A stretch of 21,038 nt of DNA from positions 1 through 21,038 of the forward strand of contig DAOTZU010000255.1 in assembly GCA_034433995.1 (NCBI GenBank), in the 5' to 3' direction. The translations under genes were made by a program, and so were the position numbers. The stretch is from DAOTZU01 sp034433995 (GTDB lineage Bacteria > Chloroflexota > Anaerolineae > UBA1429). The stretch's first letter is position 1. Each line of letters starts with the position of its first letter. Below the pieces are notes generated by a model, which was given only the letters and a program-made list of their open reading frames with translations, was not told where the DNA came from and searched no databases. Of the stretch, positions 1 through 6,080 are shown in pieces.

Positions 1-596
1 GGCAGACCAAGACGGCGGAGGAGGTGATGGTCGAGGTGCTGCGCGATCGCCCCTTTTACACCACCTCCCAAGGCGGCGTGACCCTCTCCGGCGGCGAACC
101 GCTCCTGCAGCTCGATTTTGCCCGCGCCATCTTGCAGCGTTGCCATGAGGAGGGGATCCACACGGCCATCGAGACGGCCGCCCATCTCCCGTGGGAGCGG
201 ATCGCCGGGGTTTTGCCTTTCACCGACCTGGTGATGGTGGATCTCAAACTGCTGGATAGCGCCCGGCACCGCGCCTGCACCGGCGTGTCCAACGAGCGCA
301 TCCTGGAGAACATCCGTCTCCTCGGCCGGCAGCCGCAGCCGCTCATCGTGCGCACGCCCATCGTCCCCGGCGTCAACGATACCCCGGAAGAGGTGGCGGC
401 CATGGCCGGTTTCCTCGCCCGTTTGCCCAACCTGGTGGCCTATGAGCTTTTGCCCTTTCATCCTTTGGCGGCGGGGAAATATCACAGCCTGGAGCTATCC
501 TATCGCGCAGAAGGGCTGAAATCGCCGCCGAAAGAGCAGATGGAGATGCTGACGGCGGTGGCGCGGCGGTTCGTCCCCTCGGCGCGCCACAACTAG
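1..596 (+). CDS. Glycyl-radical enzyme activating protein (radical SAM), 5'-truncated
   Basis: This is the C-terminal part of a pyruvate formate-lyase-activating-enzyme-like protein; the reading frame is open from the window edge (first full codon at base 3), so the true start lies outside. Family members use a 4Fe-4S cluster and S-adenosylmethionine to place a glycyl radical on a partner enzyme. The cluster motif CxxxCxxC is not visible because it would lie upstream. What is seen is the SAM-binding SGGEPLLQ motif, an ETAAHLP segment, the MVDLKLLD strand, the RTPIVPGVND motif and the ELLPFHPLAAGKY segment near the C-terminus, all in the family order. The gene ends at a TAG followed by a strong terminator. 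The partner glycyl-radical enzyme is not in the window, so the substrate cannot be named. The family is secure; the specific subfamily is not. Confidence 0.88.
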   Translation, partial: QTKTAEEVMVEVLRDRPFYTTSQGGVTLSGGEPLLQLDFARAILQRCHEEGIHTAIETAAHLPWERIAGVLPFTDLVMVDLKLLDSARHRACTGVSNERILENIRLLGRQPQPLIVRTPIVPGVNDTPEEVAAMAGFLARLPNLVAYELLPFHPLAAGKYHSLELSYRAEGLKSPPKEQMEMLTAVARRFVPSARHN

Positions 597-604
597 AAAT
601 AGTT

Positions 605-646
605 GGGCCGGGAGCACCCGGATAATGGTTGCTCCCGGCCCCTTTT
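605..646 (+). terminator. Rho-independent terminator
   Basis: A perfect 12-bp stem, GGGCCGGGAGCA (605-616) with TGCTCCCGGCCC (630-641), has a 13-nt loop and is followed by CTTTT. It starts nine bases after the stop of the activating-enzyme gene and would end that transcript. It also separates that transcript from the convergent gene ending at 700. Confidence 0.9.
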
Positions 647-699
647 CCTGCGCGGAGCGGCCCATCCCTCGGCCGCTCCGCCTGTTTTCTGCCGCACGT

Positions 700-2253
700 T
701 CAGTAATAACAGACGTCAAAGTGCACTTCATCCACCCACATGGCCGCCGCGCCGCCCCAGCCGTTGTTATAGGTGCCAAAGACCAGGGTGATGAACTGGC
801 CACGGAAGCGCCAGAGCACTTCCTCGGTGAATTCCACCCGCCTCCAGACCTGTTCCGTAGTTTCGGGCCAATAGATGCGCTTCAGGAAGTAGCGCGTGCC
901 GTATTGGTCAATGATGATGATATAGTGCCAATCGGCCTCCGCAGGCGCGCCGGTGGCCTTGGAATAGTACCAGAAGCTGAAGCGCATCTGCTGGCTATAG
1001 AGGGGCACATAGACGTATTGCTGCGCCGAGGAATAGCTCTCGGTGCCGATGTCATAGTACTCCTCGATGCCCGAGCGTAGAGACCGCAGCCCATACAGGG
1101 CATGGGTGGTGGAATAGCCGCCGGTATGAGCCGTGGGCGGGAAGTGCCAGGCGTCATCGTTTTCGGCGCCGCCGTTGGCCACCATGTTCTCGCACGGCGT
1201 GACCGTGGGCGAGGGGGTGACGGTGGGCGTGGCCGTATAGAGCGGCGTCTCGGTCGCCGTGGGCGTGAGGGAGGGCGTCAAGGTCGCCGTGGGGGTAAAG
1301 GTGGGCGTCGGCGAAGGCCCCACCGTGGGGGTGAGGGTGTCGGTGGGCGTGGGCACCGGCGTCGGCGTGAGGGTGGGCGTCGCCGTCGGCGGCGGCACCA
1401 CGTGATCCTTCAAGATGAGCGGCAACGAGACAAAGGTGGGCGTGTTGGTGGGCGTGGCTGTGCCCGTGATGGGCACCGTCCCCGTGACGGTGGGCGTGGC
1501 GGTGGCGGTGGTCGTTGCCGTGGTGGTGATGGTGGGCGTTGCAGTGAGCGTGAGGGTTGCCGTGGGCGTCTCGGTGGCGGTAAGGGTGGCCGTCAAGGTA
1601 GGCGTCACGGTCTCGGTGGCGGTGGCCGTCAAGGTGGGCGTCAAGGTTTCGGTGGCCGTGGCGGTGAGGGTGGGCGTCAAGGTTTCGGTGGGCGTGGGCG
1701 TCTCGGTGGCCCCGCCGGAGACGGTTACCTGTCCCCCCTGGCCGGTGACGGGGATCTCGGCGGTGCTGGGATCGGTAAGCACCAGGTAGTCGAAGAGCAA
1801 GTCCGAGGTGCCGGCCGCCAAGGCCTGAAAGCGCACTGTGGCGATGACGCCATCACCGGTGAAGGCTCCTGAGACCAGGCCCAGGATGCTATAGTTGATG
1901 ATGCCGTTGGTGTTGTCCGTTTGGTTGAAAAGGGGATTATCGGAGGGAAAGATGTTCCCCGGCAGGATCTGCACGCCGGCTTGCCCTGCGTCCTGGTCCA
2001 CCACAGTCAACACGGCGGGATCGAAATTGATGCGCAAATCCACCGTGGAGAGGTTCGTCACCCCTTGGATCAACACTTGGACATCGAACACTGCGCCGGG
2101 CGCCACCGTCTGGCTGGAGGGCTGTAAGGAGACCAGGGCGGCCAGGGCCGAGACGGGGCGGGCCTCCGGCCCCCAAGATAGACAGGCGCCGAACAGCGCG
2201 ACCAACAGGAGCACGGACCAGAACCGTGTGCGCGCGTTATAGGGTTTTGCCAT
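700..2253 (-). CDS. Secreted cohesin-domain protein with Thr-Pro linker and C-terminal jelly-roll-like domain
   Basis: Start chosen at the ATG at 2253, preceded by AGAGGT seven to eight bases upstream and followed directly by a signal peptide (residues 11-36, ending VSA); a longer in-frame start at 2397 would bury the signal sequence and the promoter. This gives 517 aa. Residues about 38-179 look like a cohesin-type beta-sandwich (SLQPSSQTVAPG, V.NLSTVDLRINFDPAVL, LLFDYLVLTD). Residues about 181-353 are a low-complexity linker dominated by T-P-T, T-A-T and T-E-T units, interrupted at 275-283 by VSLPLILKD. Residues about 356-517 (NMVANGGAEN..., aromatic-rich, many strands) look like a carbohydrate-binding-type jelly roll. 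It is probably exported and held outside the cell; no dockerin, sortase motif or catalytic domain was seen. The binding partner is unknown. VALFGAC is a poor lipobox, so I do not call it a lipoprotein. Confidence 0.85.
   Translation of the reverse strand: MAKPYNARTRFWSVLLLVALFGACLSWGPEARPVSALAALVSLQPSSQTVAPGAVFDVQVLIQGVTNLSTVDLRINFDPAVLTVVDQDAGQAGVQILPGNIFPSDNPLFNQTDNTNGIINYSILGLVSGAFTGDGVIATVRFQALAAGTSDLLFDYLVLTDPSTAEIPVTGQGGQVTVSGGATETPTPTETLTPTLTATATETLTPTLTATATETVTPTLTATLTATETPTATLTLTATPTITTTATTTATATPTVTGTVPITGTATPTNTPTFVSLPLILKDHVVPPPTATPTLTPTPVPTPTDTLTPTVGPSPTPTFTPTATLTPSLTPTATETPLYTATPTVTPSPTVTPCENMVANGGAENDDAWHFPPTAHTGGYSTTHALYGLRSLRSGIEEYYDIGTESYSSAQQYVYVPLYSQQMRFSFWYYSKATGAPAEADWHYIIIIDQYGTRYFLKRIYWPETTEQVWRRVEFTEEVLWRFRGQFITLVFGTYNNGWGGAAAMWVDEVHFDVCYY
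1195..1713 (-). repeat. Degenerate Thr/Pro-coding repeat tract
   Basis: On the plus strand this tract is built of GGGCGTG, GAGGGTG and CGGTGGC-type units in a period of roughly 6-12 bases. On the minus strand it encodes the Thr-Pro linker of the cohesin protein (residues about 181-353). Several near-identical blocks encoding TETLTPTLTATA lie in succession around 1600-1700, so length change by slippage is plausible. It is a coding minisatellite-like tract, not a CRISPR. Confidence 0.75.
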
Positions 2254-2347
2254 CGTGGTGACCTCTTTTCCGTAGAGCTTATGCCCGGCCGGGCCCTGGA
2301 AGATGGATCTTTTGGCGCTGGGTGGATGTTTGCCGCTTCTTTTGAGT

Positions 2348-2376
2348 ATCGTAACACGTTGTTGGCCCGCTGTCAA
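2348..2376 (-). promoter_or_regulatory. Predicted sigma70-type promoter of the cohesin-protein gene
   Basis: On the minus strand TTGACA (2376-2371), a 17-base spacer and TACGAT (2353-2348) form a good promoter. Transcription would begin near 2341, leaving a leader of about 88 nt before the start at 2253. Its -35 box lies only 15 bases from the -35 box of the divergent promoter. Confidence 0.6.
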
Positions 2377-2391
2377 CCGCAAAAAGCGGGC

Positions 2392-2419
2392 TTGCATCCT
2401 GGGGCGCGCAGGCTATAAT
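2392..2419 (+). promoter_or_regulatory. Predicted promoter of the DUF3786 gene
   Basis: TTGCAT (2392-2397), a 16-base spacer and a perfect TATAAT (2414-2419) lie about 60 bases before the start at 2479. The -10 box is strong and the -35 box weak. It is back to back with the minus-strand promoter at 2348-2376. Confidence 0.5.
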
Positions 2420-2478
2420 CCAGTGCGCACACATCGGATGGCTTGCGCTGCTCGCCGATCGGCGGCAAGGAGCGACCA

Positions 2479-3123
2479 ATGATTTTGCGACCGCAAACTG
2501 CGCCACCCCAGACCAAAGAGCATGCCCTATGTCTGGCGCGAGAGAGATTGCGCGCGCGGGCGCCGGATGAGATCGCCCGCTGCGCCGGCGTGGGCTACAC
2601 GGCGCTCTCCCAAGGCAAGGGACGCTTTGTCGTGCGCTTTTTCCGCGAAAGATGGGATATCACTTATCCAGACGGTGGAGTGACGCGCCAAGATACGGGC
2701 AGCCCGGCCAAAGAGGCCCTGACCTTGCTTCTGCTCCACTATTTGGCGCATGCCGACGGCCATCCCCTGGCCGTGCGCTGGGTGGCCTTCCACGAGTTGC
2801 CCGACGGCTTGATCTATGACCAGGCCTTTCGCCGCCGGGTCGAGCCGCCCCTCTTGGCCCGCTTTGGTGAGCGGCCCGAACGTCTGCGGGCCGCCGCCGC
2901 AGCCCTGGGCGGTGAGGCGCTCCCTTTGGGCGATCTGGCTTTTCGCTTTGACGCCCTGCCTCAAGTGCCGCTGGTCTTGATCTGGCATCGGGGGGATGAA
3001 GAGTTTCCGCCGGCCTTTAGCCTGCTTTTTGATGGCGCGGCCGGGCATTATCTGCCCACCGAGGACTTGGCGATCTTGGGCGGGATGTTGGTGGGGGCTT
3101 TGGTCAAGGCCGCGCCGCGATAA
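2479..3123 (+). CDS. DUF3786 domain-containing protein
   Basis: The 214-aa product resembles the DUF3786 family (recognised from memory of the family pattern, not from a search). This is a soluble protein of unknown function found in anaerobes and Chloroflexota. Visible traits are a helical N-terminus (RERLRARAPDEIARCAGV), a beta-rich middle (GRFVVRFFRERWDITYPDG), the segment LLLLHYLAHADG, the conserved-looking GLIYDQAFRRRVEPPLLARFG, and a C-terminal LPQVPLVLIWHRGDEEFPP followed by LPTEDLA. I chose the ATG at 2479 because AAGGAG sits six bases upstream; an in-frame ATG at 2443 has no such signal. No signal peptide or membrane segment is seen. It is followed after 29 bases by a small gene on the same strand, so the two are probably co-transcribed. 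No function can be assigned. Confidence 0.8.
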   Translation: MILRPQTAPPQTKEHALCLARERLRARAPDEIARCAGVGYTALSQGKGRFVVRFFRERWDITYPDGGVTRQDTGSPAKEALTLLLLHYLAHADGHPLAVRWVAFHELPDGLIYDQAFRRRVEPPLLARFGERPERLRAAAAALGGEALPLGDLAFRFDALPQVPLVLIWHRGDEEFPPAFSLLFDGAAGHYLPTEDLAILGGMLVGALVKAAPR

Positions 3124-3152
3124 CGTTTTGCCAGATAGCGAGGAAACACACG

Positions 3153-3473
3153 ATGTTGAACCAAGAGGGCACCATCAGTTTCATCAACGAATTGTTGGGC
3201 GCGATGGATAGTTTTATCGCCGAATATGAGGCACGCCGTGGCCCGCTGACCAACGATCTGGAGCGCGGTTTGGTTCTGTCTTACATCTTGGGCATCATGC
3301 GTTGCGAGCTGGAGACCATTTGGGATTGCCTGGCCCGGGCGCCCATCTTTGGCGATCTGCACCCGCGCTTGGTGTTCGAGGAGTGCCTGAACAAGGAGCT
3401 ACCCCAGAACGCCGCCCGCATGGCTTTGATCGAGCAAGAGCTCAAGAAGCGGGGCTGGGTGGCCGGAGCATAG
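3153..3473 (+). CDS. Small hypothetical protein (106 aa)
   Basis: I do not recognise this family. The predicted protein is helical, acidic to neutral and cytosolic. It has an N-terminal half of the form SFINELLGAMDSFIAEYEARRG, two cysteines in the middle (RCELETIWDCLARAP and later EECLNKEL), and a basic C-terminus (ELKKRGW). AGGA lies eight bases before the ATG, and codon use is like its neighbours, which supports a real gene. It follows the DUF3786 gene by 29 bases, so a linked role is possible but unproven. Its stop codon abuts the stop codon of the convergent MBL gene with no base between them. Confidence 0.7.
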   Translation: MLNQEGTISFINELLGAMDSFIAEYEARRGPLTNDLERGLVLSYILGIMRCELETIWDCLARAPIFGDLHPRLVFEECLNKELPQNAARMALIEQELKKRGWVAGA

Positions 3474-4322
3474 TTAACGAGCGGGGCCGGGCTCGTTCTG
3501 GCTAAAGGTTTTGTAGAGGGCTAGGAGATTATCCAGGTGTAGCCTGCTCACCAGGCCGTTCAGGGGAATGCGCGATTTGCCGCAGGATTCGATGTCGATG
3601 GCGCGCAGCTTCTTGGCCGGTTCGCCCCGTTCCACAAGTTCGCGCACCCGCTGGGTGATGGTCTCCAGGTAGGCGATGCTGCTCTCCAGCGTCTCTTCGA
3701 TCTCGCCCCGCAGGAGGACATCCCCATGTCCTTGGATGATAAAGCTGGGCGCCAGGCTCTGTACCCGGCGCAGGGATGCCTGGAGCTGGGCGCCATCGCC
3801 GCCCACGATATAGGGCACCGGCATGACGGTATCCCCCGCGATGAGCACCTTTTCATCTTCGATAAAAATGCTGATGCTATCGGCGGTGTGGCCCGGGGTG
3901 TGCAACAGCAACAGGTGCCTGTGCCCCAGGTGAAGGCTCATCTCCTCGCCGAAGGTGATGTGGGGCAGGCATAACGTCACCTCGGCCAAAGCGGGGGTCT
4001 CGGCTTTGGCCCGGTCCAGCCGGGCCTGCCCGGAGGTGGCCAGGATCTCGCGACACAGGTCTTGGGAGATCACCTCGGCCCCCTCGAAGAAGCAGGTGCC
4101 AAAGACATGGTCGGCGTGATGATGGGTGTTGATCACATAGCGCACGCTATCCGGGCCGAGTTTGTTTTCGATAAAGGAGGCCACCGCCCGGCTTTCGCTG
4201 GGGAAGGGCAACGTATCTACCACGATGGCGCCTTTGGCGGTGAACAGCACCGTCGTGGTGACCTGGGCGTACAGGTCACTGGCAAAGATGAAAATGTCCT
4301 CGGCGACGCGGTCCAACCTCAT
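3474..4322 (-). CDS. MBL-fold metallo-hydrolase (beta-lactamase-like)
   Basis: The 282-aa protein carries a full dinuclear metal site of the metallo-beta-lactamase superfamily: H67-x-H69-x-D71-H72 in THHHADH, H145 in HTPGHTAD, D164 in AGDT and H199 in IQGHGD. It is therefore probably an active hydrolase (thioesterase, lactonase, glyoxalase II-like or similar), not a degenerate relative. The C-terminal ~70 residues (ETITQRVRELVERG onward) are helical. There is no signal peptide, so a cytosolic role is expected. A good promoter lies upstream at 4352-4380, and the gene is divergent from the transport operon. The substrate cannot be deduced. A role as a thioesterase linked to the neighbouring acyl-CoA ligases is attractive but is inference only. 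Confidence 0.88.
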   Translation of the reverse strand: MRLDRVAEDIFIFASDLYAQVTTTVLFTAKGAIVVDTLPFPSESRAVASFIENKLGPDSVRYVINTHHHADHVFGTCFFEGAEVISQDLCREILATSGQARLDRAKAETPALAEVTLCLPHITFGEEMSLHLGHRHLLLLHTPGHTADSISIFIEDEKVLIAGDTVMPVPYIVGGDGAQLQASLRRVQSLAPSFIIQGHGDVLLRGEIEETLESSIAYLETITQRVRELVERGEPAKKLRAIDIESCGKSRIPLNGLVSRLHLDNLLALYKTFSQNEPGPAR

Positions 4323-4351
4323 GTCTGGGAACCTTTCTCTGCATTATCGGC

Positions 4352-4380
4352 AGGATAGCACAGGGGCGGTCGGTTGTCAA
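4352..4380 (-). promoter_or_regulatory. Predicted promoter of the MBL-fold hydrolase gene
   Basis: On the minus strand TTGACA (4380-4375), a 17-base spacer and TATCCT (4357-4352) lie about 30 bases before the start at 4322. Quality is high for a sigma70-type site. Confidence 0.65.
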
Positions 4381-4400
4381 GCAAAAAGAGCATCACAGGA

Positions 4401-4429
4401 TTGACAGCAGCGACCGAGCATGGTATCAT
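4401..4429 (+). promoter_or_regulatory. Predicted promoter of the transport/ligase operon
   Basis: TTGACA (4401-4406), a 17-base spacer and TATCAT (4424-4429) form a near-consensus promoter. Transcription would begin near 4436, about 335 bases before the first start codon, so the mRNA has an unusually long leader. The site is divergent from the promoter at 4352-4380, with 20 bases between the two -35 boxes. Confidence 0.65.
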
Positions 4430-4435
4430 TGAGCA

Positions 4436-4770
4436 TCGTCACCCGACTACGATGGCGTGGGAGGGCCCGCGTGTTCGTGGAGGTCGGGTGAGCGTTTGTT
4501 AAAGCGTCGCCAGGTTGGGGATTAGCCGAGTGCTCCACAGGCTGCTGGAGGGCGTCCTCGTGGGAGGGCGTCCTTGGGGAGAAGCACTGGCGCAACCGGA
4601 AACGGCGAACCCAGCCGAGAGGGCACAACAAAGCAGAGCTGGGCAAGCTCTTCGTGATGCTGTCTCCAGGCGGTGCGCGTCCGGTGGGATCGGCGGGCCA
4701 GCAGGGGTTGGTGGCCCTGCCGATACGGTGGCGAGCCCGGTTGAGAGACCAACATTCAGGAAGGGAAAAG
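4436..4770 (+). promoter_or_regulatory. Long, potentially structured 5' leader of the transport operon
   Basis: This gene-free stretch holds several self-complementary elements. TCACCCGAC (4439-4447) pairs with GTCGGGTGA (4483-4491), with further inner pairing, giving a long hairpin near the predicted transcript start. GGAGGGCGTCCT occurs twice, 16 bases apart (4547 and 4563). CCG-GAAA-CGG around 4596-4606 is a GNRA-type mini-hairpin. ATCGGCGGGCCA (4689-4700) pairs with TGGCCCTGCCGAT (4712-4724), with one bulged base. No T-tract terminator and no known riboswitch or T-box consensus was recognised. It could be an undescribed cis-regulatory RNA or simply a long GC-rich leader. Confidence 0.4.
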
Positions 4771-6009
4771 ATGAAGCGTCTCGCCAGCAGCCTGTTTGTG
4801 TGGTTCGTCCTGCTTGTCCTCCTCGTGGCCGCCAGCGGTTGCGCGGCCAAACCCACCCCCACGCCCGCCGTTGCCAGTAAGGAGGGCGTGACCTACAAGA
4901 TCGGTTTCATCGCGGCCGTCACGGGCGGCGCCTCCTCCCTGGGCGAGCCGGAGCGCGATGCGGCCCTCATGATCCAAAAACAACTGGACGCCCAAGGGGG
5001 CATCGTGGGCGTCGATGGCGTGAAACACCCCGTCAAAATCCTCATCTACGATACCGAGGGCAAGGGCGATGTGGCCGTGCCAGTGGTGAAAAAGCTCATC
5101 AGCGACGAGGGCGTGGTAGCGATCGTTGGCCCCACCACCAGCCAGGTGAGCATGGCCATCATCCCCGTGGTGCAAGAGGCCAAGGTGCCCAACATCTCCA
5201 TGGCCTCCTCCAGTTCCATTGTCGAGCCGGTGGCCGAGCGGTACTGGGTCTTTAAATCGGCCCAATCCAACAAGCACACCGCCCCTTGGCAGGTGAAATA
5301 TGCCAAAGCCAAGGGTCTCACCAAGGTGGCCAACTTTTATGTGAACAACGCCTATGGTGAGGATGGCCGCGACGGCATCCGTGCCGCCGCCAAGGAGATG
5401 GGCGTGGAGATCATCCTGGAGGAGACCTTTGACGCCGCCGACACGGACATGACCCCTCAGCTCACCAAGCTGAAGGCTAGCGGCGCCCAGGCGCTCCTGG
5501 TCACGGCCATCCCGCCGGCCGCCTCCATCTTGACCAAGCAATTCCGCGAGCTGGGCTTGACCATCCCCATCATCCACAACCACGGCATCGGCATGAAGGC
5601 CTTCATTGACCTCTGCGGCGCCGAGGTGGCGGAGGGCGTGGTCTTTCCCATGGGCAAGTTGGTGGCCGTCTCGGCCCTGCCCGATAGCGATCCCCAGAAG
5701 AAGGTGTTGGAGGCCTTTGTGCGCGATTTCCAGGCCAGCGCGGGCAAGCCGCCCAGCACCTTTGCCGGCCACGCTTGGGACGCCTTGCAGATCACCCTGC
5801 AGGCCCTGACCAAGCTGCCCGATGGTCTGCCCTTGGCGGAGCAACGCGCCCGCCTGCGCGACGAGATCGAAAAGACCCAGGGCTTTGTGGGCACCGGCGG
5901 CATCTTTAACCTTTCGCCCCAGGATCATGTGGGCTTGCGGATGGAAGATGTGGTGATGGCCCGCATCGTCAAGGGACAATGGGAGTATTTCCCGCCGGAT
6001 AAATGGTAA
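4771..6009 (+). CDS. livK: Liv-type ABC transporter substrate-binding lipoprotein, copy 1
   Basis: This 412-aa protein belongs to the branched-chain amino acid/amide binding family (Peripla_BP_6, LivJ/LivK type). The ATG at 4771 was chosen because AGGAAGGG precedes it and a signal peptide follows at once, ending in the lipobox AASGC; a short Thr-Pro spacer (KPTPTPAV) then tethers the domain outside the membrane. Typical features are YKIGFIAAVTG at the start of the mature domain, a GEPERDAALM helix, VVAIVGPTTSQVS, and the lobe-2 strand AQALLVTAIPPAAS. It stands first in an operon with a second copy and livHMGF. The family also binds aromatic acids and amides, so the ligand is open. The adjacent acyl-CoA ligases favour an organic or aryl acid (inference). 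Confidence 0.9.
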   Translation: MKRLASSLFVWFVLLVLLVAASGCAAKPTPTPAVASKEGVTYKIGFIAAVTGGASSLGEPERDAALMIQKQLDAQGGIVGVDGVKHPVKILIYDTEGKGDVAVPVVKKLISDEGVVAIVGPTTSQVSMAIIPVVQEAKVPNISMASSSSIVEPVAERYWVFKSAQSNKHTAPWQVKYAKAKGLTKVANFYVNNAYGEDGRDGIRAAAKEMGVEIILEETFDAADTDMTPQLTKLKASGAQALLVTAIPPAASILTKQFRELGLTIPIIHNHGIGMKAFIDLCGAEVAEGVVFPMGKLVAVSALPDSDPQKKVLEAFVRDFQASAGKPPSTFAGHAWDALQITLQALTKLPDGLPLAEQRARLRDEIEKTQGFVGTGGIFNLSPQDHVGLRMEDVVMARIVKGQWEYFPPDKW

Positions 6010-6024
6010 TGTGCATCCCTCGGA

Positions 6025-6057
6025 GCGCCGACAAGCCACCGGTGGACTTGTCGGCGC
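6025..6057 (+). repeat. Intercistronic perfect hairpin between the two binding-protein genes
   Basis: GCGCCGACAAG (6025-6035) pairs perfectly with CTTGTCGGCGC (6047-6057), and the 11-base loop itself contains the palindrome CCACCGGTGG. No T-tract follows, so it is more likely a processing or mRNA-stabilising hairpin than a terminator. It begins 15 bases after the first gene's stop. Confidence 0.7.
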
Positions 6058-6080
6058 CCCGGCAAAACACTGGAGAGATC

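Noticed and set aside
1102..1872. A Gly/Arg-rich 256-codon open frame and a Val-rich 124-codon frame on the plus strand
   Set aside because: Both are antisense shadows of the Thr-Pro-coding tract of the cohesin protein; the composition follows from the repeat and there is no ribosome-binding site.
2182..2223. Lipoprotein signal in the cohesin protein (LFGAC)
   Set aside because: Phenylalanine at the -3 position is poor for a lipobox, and a better signal peptidase I site (VSA) follows at residues 34-36.
4436..4770. T-box or another known riboswitch before the Liv-type operon
   Set aside because: I could not find the T-box sequence, an AGTA bulge, a terminator/antiterminator pair, or the conserved cores of common riboswitches; the leader is left as unclassified.
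4756..6039. A 427-codon His/Gly/Leu-rich open frame on the minus strand opposite the first binding-protein gene
   Set aside because: The composition is typical of the antisense of a high-GC gene, and the sense strand encodes a clear lipoprotein with family motifs.
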